32,829 bases of DNA from DATAVK01 sp036267755 (lineage in GTDB: Bacteria > Actinomycetota > Actinomycetes > JAFAQI01). The stretch is taken from the NCBI GenBank assembly GCA_036267755.1, contig DATAVK010000052.1, forward strand, positions 1 through 32,829, in the 5' to 3' direction. This document shows, piece by piece, positions 1 to 6,438 of this stretch. Under the pieces are notes generated by a model, which had not been told where the DNA came from, did no database searches, and saw nothing but the letters and a program-made list of their open reading frames with translations. A program made the position numbers and the translations under genes. Positions within the stretch are counted from its first letter, which is position 1. Each line of letters begins with the position of its first letter.

Positions 1-408
1 GGAGCGGCATACGCCTCCTGGCTGGTGCGAGTCGGCGGCTACCTGCTCGACTCGATCATCATCGGCGTACCGACGGTCATCATCGTCGTGATCGGGCTCG
101 CCATCGGCCACGGCGTCGGGCAGGCCCTTGCCGTGCTCGCCTATCTGGCGGCCGCCGTAGTCGGCATCTGGAACGTGGTGTTCCGGCAGGGAGCGACCGG
201 TCAGACCTTCGGCAAGCAGATCGTCGGGATCCGGCTGATCCGCGAGCTGGACGGCCAGCCGGTCGGCGCGGGGATGTCGTTCCTCCGCCAGCTCGCACAT
301 TTCCTGGACAGCCTCGCGTGCTACCTCGGCTGGCTATGGCCGCTGTGGGACGCGAAGAACCAGACGTTCGCCGACAAGCTGTGCAGCACGGTCGTCATCA
401 AGGTCTGA
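1..408 (+). CDS. RDD family membrane protein (5' end outside window)
   Basis: The reading frame is open from the first base, so the gene begins upstream; GTG at 25 is internal to the first membrane segment and is unlikely to be the start. The visible 135 codons begin YASWLVRVGGYLLDS, the usual opening of an RDD domain. Two hydrophobic segments follow, then an amphipathic stretch with GKQIVGIRLIRELDG and a C-terminal block WLWPLWDAKNQTFADKL. RDD proteins are small inner-membrane proteins of mostly unknown role; some members have been linked to ion transport. The gene is followed 29 bases later by a close paralog at 438, so the two are probably co-transcribed. A third paralog sits at 3432. Family assignment is secure; function is not known. 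Confidence 0.88.
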   Translation, partial: GAAYASWLVRVGGYLLDSIIIGVPTVIIVVIGLAIGHGVGQALAVLAYLAAAVVGIWNVVFRQGATGQTFGKQIVGIRLIRELDGQPVGAGMSFLRQLAHFLDSLACYLGWLWPLWDAKNQTFADKLCSTVVIKV

Positions 409-437
409 CCGAGACTTCGCCGACTGGAGGGAATCCG

Positions 438-965
438 ATGACCACGCCCCAGGACCCGTCAGAGCCCTACGGCAGCCCGCCTCCGCCGTACTCCGGCGGT
501 CAGGAGCCCTACGGGCAGCCGCCGCAGGGTCCACCTGCGTACACCGGCGGTGGTGACCAGTACGGCCAGCAGCCCTCGCAGTACGCCGGGGCTCAGCTCG
601 CCTCGTGGATTGAGCGCGTCGGCGGGCTACTGCTCGATGCCGTGATCTTCGGCATCCCGCTGGGGATCATCGACGTGATCATTGGAAACCGAGCGGTCTC
701 GGACGTGTTAGGCATCCTGCTGTCGCTGGGTCTGGGATACCTGGTCGGGCTGCAGGGACAAACGCCGGGGATGCGGATCCTCAAGATCAAGCTGGTCCGC
801 GACGCGGACGGCGCATTGCTCGGCGGCGGTCTTGGCATCGTCCGGGCGATCTGCCACTACCTCGACACCCTCGCCTGCCTGGTCGGGTGGCTGTGGCCGT
901 TGTGGGACAACAAACGGCAGACCTTCGCCGACAAGTTGATGTCGACGGTCGTTCTCAAGGTCTGA
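438..965 (+). CDS. RDD family membrane protein with Pro/Gly/Tyr-rich N-terminus
   Basis: The ATG at 438 is preceded by a good ribosome-binding site (TGGAGGG at about 424-430), which decides the start over an open frame further upstream. The 175-residue product has a soluble N-terminal tail of about 50 residues rich in P, G, Y and Q (repeats of the type PYGQPP/QYGQ), typical of actinobacterial membrane proteins. An RDD domain follows with two or three hydrophobic segments. The C-terminal block HYLDTLACLVGWLWPLWDNK matches the other two RDD proteins of the window. The gene ends 4 bases before the convergent DinB-like gene. Its transport substrate, if any, cannot be inferred. Confidence 0.9.
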   Translation: MTTPQDPSEPYGSPPPPYSGGQEPYGQPPQGPPAYTGGGDQYGQQPSQYAGAQLASWIERVGGLLLDAVIFGIPLGIIDVIIGNRAVSDVLGILLSLGLGYLVGLQGQTPGMRILKIKLVRDADGALLGGGLGIVRAICHYLDTLACLVGWLWPLWDNKRQTFADKLMSTVVLKV

Positions 966-969
966 CCAG

Positions 970-1476
970 CTAGGCCGCCAGGCTGCGGCCGATATCCCAG
1001 CCGTGGTGAAAGGCGTCGTGTGCGTTGTTTCGGGCGACGTCGAGGACGGTCTGTGCACCCCGCCCGGCGTGGTGGAGCACGACCTTCTCGCCGGCCGCGA
1101 GCGCGATTGCTGTGGCCCAGTCCTGGGCGGCAGACCGCAGCGACCACAGCGCCCCGGTGATCGGAACCTGGTTGTACTCGCGCGCCCGGCCCAGCAGGTT
1201 CTCGTCGTACCCCGGAACCTCAGCGGGGCCGCCGAGTCCCGCACCGGCCAGCCGTTCCGCCCAGATTCGCAGGTTGTCGGTGACGTGACAGACGTAGCCC
1301 CCCGCGGTCCAGCCGAGGTCGGGGTGGCGGGCTGAGGCGTCCCGGCCGCTGAGCAGCGAGGCGTAACGGGTCGGCATCCCGGCCACCAGCTCAACCGCGG
1401 CGTCGAAGGACAGCGACCAGTCGAAGCCGCACTCCCGGCAGGGATCGCCGTACCGCGCTGCGCCCCACACCTGCAT
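970..1476 (-). CDS. DinB-like / mycothiol-dependent isomerase-fold protein
   Basis: The predicted protein (168 residues from the ATG at 1476) begins with a CRECGFDW cysteine motif and has HVTDNLRIW in the middle and NNAHDAFHHGWDIGR near the end. These spaced histidines are typical of the DinB/YfiT metal-binding four-helix bundle superfamily that includes mycothiol-dependent maleylpyruvate isomerases and related thiol transferases. The ATG at 1476 has an AGGTG-type ribosome-binding site at suitable distance. A GTG at 1506 would add ten residues and overlap the HxlR gene by 10 bp. The gene is downstream of and probably co-transcribed with the HxlR regulator. Substrate unknown; a detoxification role fits the neighbouring regulator and nitroreductase but is inference. 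Confidence 0.75.
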   Translation of the reverse strand: MQVWGAARYGDPCRECGFDWSLSFDAAVELVAGMPTRYASLLSGRDASARHPDLGWTAGGYVCHVTDNLRIWAERLAGAGLGGPAEVPGYDENLLGRAREYNQVPITGALWSLRSAAQDWATAIALAAGEKVVLHHAGRGAQTVLDVARNNAHDAFHHGWDIGRSLAA

Positions 1477-1496
1477 GTCAGACACCTGCAGCGGCG

Positions 1497-1844
1497 CTAG
1501 CGGCACGACTCGGCGGGCAAGTTTTCGGTGGCCCAGGTCGTGAGCTCTTGCAGGGCGGGGAGCAGAGCCTGACCGGCGGGCGTCAGCGTGTAGGAAACGG
1601 CGACCGGCGGCCCTTCGTCGACGGCGCGCAGCACCAGGCCGGCGCCACAGAGCTCGACGAGGCGTTCGGAGAGCACGGAGTCGCTGATCCCGGCCACCGC
1701 TCGTCGCAGCTCGGAGAACCCGGCCGGGCCGTTGGTGAGGGTCCCCAGGATGACGCCGTTCCAGCGCTTACCGAGGAATCCGAAGGCACGGGCCAGCGCG
1801 GCGTCGCAGGTCCGCGGCTCGTGCACCACTTGCTCCCTCGTCAT
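1497..1844 (-). CDS. HxlR-family winged-helix transcriptional regulator
   Basis: The 115-residue protein is full length for the HxlR (DUF24) family. It shows the conserved run RAFGFLGKRWNGVILGTL, the recognition region FSELRRAVAGISDSVLSERL, and the wing region with SYTLTPAGQALLPAL. Cys13 precedes helix 1 at the place where redox-sensing members such as YodB and HypR carry their conserved cysteine; this makes an electrophile or oxidant sensor plausible. The gene is divergent from a nitroreductase, the classic target of HypR/YodB-type regulators. A perfect 6-4-6 palindrome lies 9-24 bases upstream of its ATG, so autoregulation is likely. The DinB-like gene follows on the same strand. Confidence 0.93.
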   Translation of the reverse strand: MTREQVVHEPRTCDAALARAFGFLGKRWNGVILGTLTNGPAGFSELRRAVAGISDSVLSERLVELCGAGLVLRAVDEGPPVAVSYTLTPAGQALLPALQELTTWATENLPAESCR

Positions 1845-1852
1845 CTGCCCAT

Positions 1853-1897
1853 CCTAGCTCGTGCTAGGTTCTGTCTTGTAACTTTGTTTTTCCTAGC
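1853..1897. promoter_or_regulatory. CCTAGC palindrome and third half-site, probable HxlR operator
   Basis: CCTAGC at 1853-1858 and GCTAGG at 1863-1868 form a perfect inverted repeat with a 4-base spacer. A further CCTAGC half-site sits at 1892-1897. The palindrome partly overlaps the region that would carry the ribosome-binding site of the HxlR gene. CTAG is a rare tetranucleotide in GC-rich bacteria, so three copies in 45 bases are unlikely by chance. It is inferred to be the binding site of the adjacent regulator. Confidence 0.6.
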
Positions 1898-1905
1898 GAC
1901 CTATG

Positions 1906-1943
1906 CTTTCCGAAGCGATAGTTACTTTCCGAAACGACAATGA
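1906..1943 (+). repeat. 19-bp imperfect tandem repeat upstream of nitroreductase
   Basis: CTTTCCGAAGCGA at 1906-1918 recurs as CTTTCCGAAACGA at 1925-1937. Extended to 19 bases, the two units match at about 15 positions. The second unit runs into the ribosome-binding site of the nitroreductase gene. It may be a second regulator-binding element or a duplicated promoter segment. I cannot place convincing -35 and -10 boxes here. Confidence 0.5.
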
Positions 1944-1957
1944 GAGGGAAGCCTGAC

Positions 1958-2578
1958 ATGACGGAACTTGCCGAACCTCACCTGCTCCTGCCCAGGCTGG
2001 ACGACGCCGGCCGTGCGTTGCTGTTCACCGAGGCGCGGACCGCGAACACCTTCGCGCCGACCCCCGTCAGTGACGCCGAGCTCGCCGAGATCTGGGAACT
2101 GGCGAAGTGGGCGCCGACCGCGGCCAACATCCAGCCGCTGAGGGTGCTCTACGTTCGGCAGGGGCCGGGTCGCGACCGCCTGGTGGAGCACATGAGCGAG
2201 GGCAACAAGGAGAAGACGGGATCAGCACCGGCCGTCGCCGTGCTGGCCGTCGACACGGAGTTCCACGAGCACATCCCCACCCTGCTGCCGTTCCGGCCGG
2301 AGCTCAAGGACTACTTCGCGGCCGACGACACGGCGCGGACCGACACCGGGGCATTCAACGCCGCGCTACAGGCCGGGTACTTCCTGCTGGCGGTGCGAGC
2401 CCACGGTCTCGCGGCAGGCCCGATGGGCGGCTTCGACAAGGCGGCCGTCGACGCGGAGTTCTTCCCCGAGGGCCGGTTCCGGTCGGTCCTGGTGGTCAAC
2501 ATCGGTCACCCCGGTGAGAGCCCGTGGTTCGACCGGCTCCCCCGGCTCGACCACGCCGACGTCGTGCAGTGGGCCTAG
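1958..2578 (+). CDS. Nitroreductase family protein, RutE/malonic-semialdehyde-reductase-like
   Basis: The 206-residue protein starts at ATG 1958, eight bases after a GAGGGA ribosome-binding site. It has the N-terminal FMN-contact region LLFTEARTANTF, the motif WAPTAANIQPLRVLYV close to the RutE/HadB subgroup, and the C-terminal GPMGGFDKAAVDAEFF and VVNIGHPGE blocks that close the flavin site. Members use FMN and NAD(P)H to reduce malonic semialdehyde, quinones or nitro compounds. Location opposite an HxlR regulator suggests induction by reactive electrophiles or quinones rather than pyrimidine catabolism, as no other rut gene is present. Family is clear; substrate is uncertain. Confidence 0.9.
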   Translation: MTELAEPHLLLPRLDDAGRALLFTEARTANTFAPTPVSDAELAEIWELAKWAPTAANIQPLRVLYVRQGPGRDRLVEHMSEGNKEKTGSAPAVAVLAVDTEFHEHIPTLLPFRPELKDYFAADDTARTDTGAFNAALQAGYFLLAVRAHGLAAGPMGGFDKAAVDAEFFPEGRFRSVLVVNIGHPGESPWFDRLPRLDHADVVQWA

Positions 2579-2588
2579 CCGGCTAGGC
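2573..2588. promoter_or_regulatory. Perfect 16-bp palindrome containing CCTAGC half-sites at nitroreductase stop
   Basis: GCCTAGCC (2573-2580) and GGCTAGGC (2581-2588) form a perfect palindrome that includes the TAG stop codon of the nitroreductase. It contains the same CCTAGC/GCTAGG half-sites as the HxlR operator upstream, here with a 2-base spacer. A second short inverted repeat (CCGGCTC at 2600-2606, GAGCCGG at 2613-2619, 6-base loop) follows and could end the nitroreductase transcript. Confidence 0.45.
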
Positions 2589-2599
2589 GTACCTCGGCT

Positions 2600-2619
2600 C
2601 CGGCTCGACCCTGAGCCGG
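2600..2619 (+). terminator. Possible hairpin terminator after nitroreductase
   Basis: CCGGCTC at 2600-2606 pairs with GAGCCGG at 2613-2619 around a 6-base loop. There is no T-tract, which is usual for actinobacterial terminators. It lies between the nitroreductase stop and the SDR start at 2651. It is weak evidence on its own. Confidence 0.35.
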
Positions 2620-2650
2620 CCGGCCGGCCGTCACACGGGATGATCGGCTG

Positions 2651-3406
2651 ATGGAACACGCCCGGCCGGTGACGATCGTGACCGGCGGCAGCCGCGGTAT
2701 CGGGGCGGCCGCTGCGCTGCACCTGGCGGAAGCCGGCCACGCGGTGGCGGTCAGCTATCGCCGAGACCGCGAGGCTGCCGACCGAGTCGTCGAACAGGTG
2801 ACGTCGGCCGGTGGGCTCGCCGTCGCCGTACCGGCCGATGTGGTCGACGCCGACGACGTCGACCGGCTGTTCGCCACGGCCGAGCAGGCGCTCGGTCCCG
2901 TCACCGGGCTCGTCAACAACGCGGGCCTCACCGCCCATATCGGCGATCTGGCCGAGACGCCGGTCGAGACGGTGCGGCTCGTCGTGGACGTGAACCTGCT
3001 CGGCGTGATCCTCTGCGCCCGGCGCGCCGCCCAGGTGATGTCAACCCAGCGCGGCGGTCCCGGCGGCGCGATCGTCAACATCTCCTCCGCGGCGGCGACC
3101 CTCGGCTCGGCGCACGAGTACGTCCACTACGCCGCGGCCAAGGCGGGGGTGGACGCGCTCACGGTCGGGCTGTCGAAAGAACTGGCGGGCGCCGGCATCC
3201 GCGTGAACGCGGTGGCGCCCGGGGTCGTCCGAACCGAGATCCACGCTGCTGCCGGCGACGCCGGGCGGGTCGATCGGGCCGCGTCGCGGATCCCGATGGG
3301 GTACGCCGGGGAGACCGCGGACGTCGTTCCCGCGATCGCGTGGCTGCTCAGCGACGCGGCGTCGTACGTCACGGGAACCGTCCTCCGTGTTGCCGGCGGC
3401 CTCTGA
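2651..3406 (+). CDS. SDR family NAD(P)-dependent oxidoreductase
   Basis: The 251-residue protein is a classical short-chain dehydrogenase. The cofactor motif TGGSRGIG is at residues 11-18, NNAG at 89-92, a probable catalytic Ser146 in NISS, and Tyr160/Lys164 in YAAAK. The C-terminal segment GIRVNAVAPGVVRTEI and the ending SYVTGTVLRVAGGL are typical of the FabG-like subgroup that reduces 3-oxo groups or oxidises secondary alcohols. No strong ribosome-binding site precedes ATG 2651. The gene is 72 bases downstream of the nitroreductase and may share its transcript. Substrate unknown. Confidence 0.92.
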   Translation: MEHARPVTIVTGGSRGIGAAAALHLAEAGHAVAVSYRRDREAADRVVEQVTSAGGLAVAVPADVVDADDVDRLFATAEQALGPVTGLVNNAGLTAHIGDLAETPVETVRLVVDVNLLGVILCARRAAQVMSTQRGGPGGAIVNISSAAATLGSAHEYVHYAAAKAGVDALTVGLSKELAGAGIRVNAVAPGVVRTEIHAAAGDAGRVDRAASRIPMGYAGETADVVPAIAWLLSDAASYVTGTVLRVAGGL

Positions 3407-3432
3407 CCCCGCCATCCGCGAGGATGGCGGGG
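3407..3432 (+). promoter_or_regulatory. Perfect 11-bp hairpin with GCGA tetraloop covering the start of the third RDD gene
   Basis: CCCCGCCATCC at 3407-3417 pairs exactly with GGATGGCGGGG at 3422-3432, leaving the loop GCGA, which is a GNRA tetraloop. The stem begins on the base after the TGA of the SDR gene (3404-3406). It ends on the first base of the GTG start codon at 3432. The only ribosome-binding-like bases (AGGA, 3421-3424) are also within the hairpin. It is either a translational switch for the RDD gene or a terminator of the SDR transcript without a T-tract. Confidence 0.6.
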
Positions 3433-3869
3433 TGACGACATACCCGCCGCCGCGCCCACCCAGTGCCGATCCGTCCCAGCCGCGCCATGTCGGAGCGCCA
3501 TTCGCCTCGTGGGGCCGGCGCGTCGTCGGGTACCTCATCGATGCGGTCGGGGTCGCGGTGATCGCCTGGGTGATCGGGCTGATCGTGGGCGGGATCGTGG
3601 TCAGGGCAGCGATCGGGCTGATCTTGGTACTGGTGCTCGGGTGGATGAACGGCGCGAGCGGCCGAACGCCCGGCAAGCGCGTGGTCCGCATCCGGGTGGT
3701 CCGTGACGCCGACGGTCAGGTGCTGGGCGGCGGGCTCGGGGTGGTGCGCACGCTCTGCCATTTCCTGGACACGGTCGCGTGCCTGCTCGGCTGGCTCTGG
3801 CCGTTGTGGGACGCCAAGAACCAGACCTTCGCCGACAAGATCGTTGCGAGCGTGGTCCTCAGCGCTTGA
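3432..3869 (+). CDS. RDD family membrane protein (third paralog)
   Basis: The 145-residue protein probably starts at GTG 3432 (VTTYPPPRPPSADPS). An earlier in-frame start would lie inside the SDR gene. A short proline-rich N-terminal tail is followed by RRVVGYLIDAVGVAVIAWVIG, a second hydrophobic segment, GKRVVRIRVVRDADGQ and the shared C-terminal block FLDTVACLLGWLWPLWDAKN. It is nearly identical to the first RDD protein over that block, so the three genes are recent paralogs. Its last 11 bases overlap the convergent DUF6350 gene. Expression may be limited by the hairpin over its start. Confidence 0.88.
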   Translation: MTTYPPPRPPSADPSQPRHVGAPFASWGRRVVGYLIDAVGVAVIAWVIGLIVGGIVVRAAIGLILVLVLGWMNGASGRTPGKRVVRIRVVRDADGQVLGGGLGVVRTLCHFLDTVACLLGWLWPLWDAKNQTFADKIVASVVLSA

Positions 3870-5109
3870 GCCGGGCGAGCAGCTGCCGACCGCGGCCAGG
3901 TAGCGCCGCCACGGCCGGCAGTCGCACCAGCCAGATCCAGGTCAGTACGACCACCGCCGCCGGGAGCATCAGCTCCCCGGCCACGCTCAGGCCCACCTGC
4001 CACGGTGAGGCGCCCACGGCGGACAGCGCACCAGGCCCGGCCGGCCCACCGGCCAGGGCGGTCAGCACGGCGGTGAGAAGACCGGCTGCCGCGCCCGCCA
4101 CCGCGACCTGCCGCAGGCCGGTCAGCAGATGGGTCCCAGGACGCCGCGCCAATCGCCACCCCGTCACCCCGCCGGCGAGGGCGATCGCGACGACGCACAA
4201 CACGAACACGGACGCAGGCGCGGGGCCGAGCGGTCGTCCGGCCAGGACCGGGAGCATCGGCACCGGGGCGGCGTGGACGCCGCCGAGCGAGTACGACGTG
4301 CTCGCCCCCAGCGCGAACCCGGGTCCCGCCAGGTAGCCCAGAGCGCAGAGGACAGCGTTCGGCAACAGAACCAGGCACAGCACGACCACCGAGGCCTCGA
4401 CCGGCAGACCGCCACCGAAGTGATCGAGCGCTGCGCGTAGCGCCTGGGTGTGCAGCGCCAGTGACCCGACCAGCAGCAGCGCCGCGACACCGAGCAGCAC
4501 AGCGAGACCGGCGGCTGCGGCACCGAGGCCGGCTCGCCCGTCGGCCGGCAACCGCTCCCACCAGACGCGGCCGCTGCCCGACCCGCGGATCACGCCGGCG
4601 CCGGTGGCCAACGAACCTGTGATCAGCGCAGCGAGGAGCGTTCCCGGCAGCGACGGGGTGATCGCTGCCGAACGGGCCAGGATCGCGATCGCGAGGCAGA
4701 GAACCACGTACGGCCCGACGACGACCCCGACGACGGTGCCGAGCTCGCGTGGCGTCGTACACCGTTGGCCTCGAGCGACGATCGACGCCGCTCGCGCGAG
4801 CAGCAGGATCAGCCCGAGGGTCACTGCGAGCGGTGCCACGGCCACCGTGCCGCCAGTCGCCACGTGCATCGGGACGTGCATCGCCGCCAACCACACCACC
4901 AGGGCGAACCGGGTCGCGACGCCCGCCGATGCCTGGGACCGCGCGTCGGCCGCCCACATCGCAAGCACCACGACGACGAGCCCGGCGACGCCGACCGTCA
5001 CGGTCCACAGCGCCGCGAAGGCACCCCGCACCCATAGCGGTGCCACACCGTTCGCGGTCGCGGGTGGAGCGACCGTCGACGGGCGAGCTCGGGGAAGCGC
5101 CTGTGTCAC
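3859..5109 (-). CDS. DUF6350-type polytopic membrane protein
   Basis: The 416-residue protein starts at GTG 5109 and consists almost entirely of hydrophobic segments, roughly eleven to twelve, separated by short Arg-rich loops. The segments LWVRGAFAALWTVTVGVAGLVVVV, SYSLGGVHAAPVPMLPVLAG and the WWERLPADGRAG loop resemble the actinobacterial DUF6350 family, which is commonly encoded next to sucC-sucD, as here. Its function is not established. It is separated from sucD by the formaldehyde-dehydrogenase-like gene on the opposite strand. The 3' end overlaps the third RDD gene by 11 bases. Confidence 0.8.
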   Translation of the reverse strand: MTQALPRARPSTVAPPATANGVAPLWVRGAFAALWTVTVGVAGLVVVVLAMWAADARSQASAGVATRFALVVWLAAMHVPMHVATGGTVAVAPLAVTLGLILLLARAASIVARGQRCTTPRELGTVVGVVVGPYVVLCLAIAILARSAAITPSLPGTLLAALITGSLATGAGVIRGSGSGRVWWERLPADGRAGLGAAAAGLAVLLGVAALLLVGSLALHTQALRAALDHFGGGLPVEASVVVLCLVLLPNAVLCALGYLAGPGFALGASTSYSLGGVHAAPVPMLPVLAGRPLGPAPASVFVLCVVAIALAGGVTGWRLARRPGTHLLTGLRQVAVAGAAAGLLTAVLTALAGGPAGPGALSAVGASPWQVGLSVAGELMLPAAVVVLTWIWLVRLPAVAALPGRGRQLLARLKR

Positions 5110-5125
5110 GGCAACGATCGTGACA
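5104..5125. promoter_or_regulatory. Inverted repeat across the DUF6350 start codon
   Basis: TGTCACG at 5104-5110 and CGTGACA at 5119-5125 are perfect inverted repeats with an 8-base spacer. They straddle the GTG start of the DUF6350 gene (5107-5109). A related short palindrome GTGTTACAC lies at 5146-5154 in the same divergent region. It could be an operator for DUF6350 or for the divergent dehydrogenase, or an RNA hairpin at the start codon. Confidence 0.4.
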
Positions 5126-5236
5126 GGAAGACGCGCAAGTGACGGGTGTTACACGCCGTACTCGGCCATCTGTGCGGAATCCGGTTACTCAGCCGGTGAC
5201 TGGCGACGCCTCAAAGATCATCGAAAGGAGAACCTG

Positions 5237-6379
5237 ATGCGAGGACTGGTCTATCGCGGGGAGCGGCAGGTCGCGGTCGAGGACGTCGCCGACGCCCGAA
5301 TCGAGGAGCCGACCGATGCCGTGATCCGGATCACGACGACCAACATCTGCGGCTCGGACCTGCACATGTACGAAGGGCGCACCAGCGTCGAGGCCGGCAC
5401 CGTGCTCGGTCACGAAAACATGGGGATCGTCGAAGCCGTTGGCGCCGCGGTGAGCCGCGTCGAGGTCGGTGACCGAGTGTCCGTGCCGTTCAACATCGCG
5501 TGCGGGACCTGCCGCAACTGCACCGGCGGCTGGACGTCGTTCTGCCTGCGCACGAACCCGACCGAGGGGATGGACGGCGCGGCCTACGGCTACGCCAACA
5601 TGGGCCCGTACGCCGGCGGCCAAGCCGAGCACCTGCGAGTGCCGTACGCCGACTTCAACCTGCTCGAACTGCCGGCTGGCACCGAGCACGAGAACGACTT
5701 CACGATGCTGTCGGACATCTTCCCGACCGGCTTCCACGGTGCTGTCCTCGCGGAGGTGGGCGTCGGCGATCGGGTCGCGGTCTTCGGTGGTGGCCCGGTC
5801 GGCCTGATGGCGGCGCACAGCGCGTATCTGCTGGGCGCCTCCGAAGTATTCGTCGTCGACCAGCAGCCCGACCGGCTGCAGCTCGCCAAGCAGATCGACG
5901 CCGTACCGATCGACTTCTCGGCCGGTGACCCGGTCCAGCAGATCATGGATGCCACGGATGGCATCGGCGTCGACAAGGGAGTCGAGGCGGTCGGGTACCA
6001 GGCGCACGACGCCTCAGGTGACGAGCACCCGGAGCTCGTTCTCGACAACCTGGTGAAGGTGGTGCGCAGCGCCGGGGCCATCGGTGTCGTCGGGGTCTAC
6101 ATGCCCGAGGATCCCGGCGCCGCGACCCCGGGTGCCCGCGAGGGCCGGATCGGCTGGGACTACGGCACCTTCTTCACCAAGGGCTTGCGGATGGGCACCG
6201 GTCAGGCACCGGTGAAGCGCTATAACCGCCAGCTCCGTGACCTCATCATCACCGGCCGCGCCACGCCGGGATGGATCGTGTCGCACGAGGTCTCACTCGA
6301 GGACGCGCCGGAGGCCTACGACAAGTTCGACCGGCGCGTGGACGGCTACACCAAGGTGCTGCTGCACCCGAAGGGCTGA
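5237..6379 (+). CDS. Zinc-dependent alcohol dehydrogenase, glutathione-independent formaldehyde dehydrogenase type
   Basis: ATG 5237 follows AAAGGAG (5224-5230) at ideal spacing. The 380-residue protein is a medium-chain dehydrogenase. Cys38 in NICGSD and His59-Glu60 in LGHE form the catalytic zinc site. Cys89, Cys92, Cys95 and Cys103 form the structural zinc lobe. GGGPVG marks the NAD-binding fold. The strings DRVSVPFNIACG, AYGYANMG and GGQAEHLRVPYADFNLLELP closely resemble Pseudomonas FdhA, which oxidises formaldehyde without added glutathione. Related actinobacterial proteins are often annotated only as zinc-binding dehydrogenases, so the aldehyde or alcohol substrate is not certain. It converges on sucD across a terminator-like hairpin. 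Confidence 0.88.
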   Translation: MRGLVYRGERQVAVEDVADARIEEPTDAVIRITTTNICGSDLHMYEGRTSVEAGTVLGHENMGIVEAVGAAVSRVEVGDRVSVPFNIACGTCRNCTGGWTSFCLRTNPTEGMDGAAYGYANMGPYAGGQAEHLRVPYADFNLLELPAGTEHENDFTMLSDIFPTGFHGAVLAEVGVGDRVAVFGGGPVGLMAAHSAYLLGASEVFVVDQQPDRLQLAKQIDAVPIDFSAGDPVQQIMDATDGIGVDKGVEAVGYQAHDASGDEHPELVLDNLVKVVRSAGAIGVVGVYMPEDPGAATPGAREGRIGWDYGTFFTKGLRMGTGQAPVKRYNRQLRDLIITGRATPGWIVSHEVSLEDAPEAYDKFDRRVDGYTKVLLHPKG

Positions 6380-6384
6380 GCCTC

Positions 6385-6435
6385 CACTTGTCAGGGCGCT
6401 CGAGCGCGCGTTTGGGCCGAGCGTCCTGACAGGTG
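6385..6435. terminator. Bidirectional terminator between the dehydrogenase and sucD
   Basis: TGTCAGGGCGCTCG (6389-6402) pairs with CGAGCGTCCTGACA (6418-6431) with one G-U wobble. The stem can be extended outward on both sides to about 6385 and 6435. The loop is about 15 bases. It sits exactly between two convergent genes, 5 bases after one stop and 4 before the other, as expected for a shared terminator. Confidence 0.75.
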
Positions 6436-6438
6436 ATG

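Noticed and set aside
318..437. Extension of the second RDD gene upstream of 438
   Set aside because: The frame overlaps the first RDD gene in another phase and lacks a ribosome-binding site, while ATG 438 has one.
3716..5035. Long minus-strand frame of 439 codons across the DUF6350 gene
   Set aside because: It is a shadow frame: the product is an Arg/Gly-rich string without domains, while the DUF6350 frame gives clean membrane segments.
4448..5236. Upstream extension of the formaldehyde-dehydrogenase-like gene
   Set aside because: The extra 263 codons are Pro/Thr/Ala/Arg-rich and antisense to DUF6350; ATG 5237 has an excellent ribosome-binding site and begins the conserved domain.
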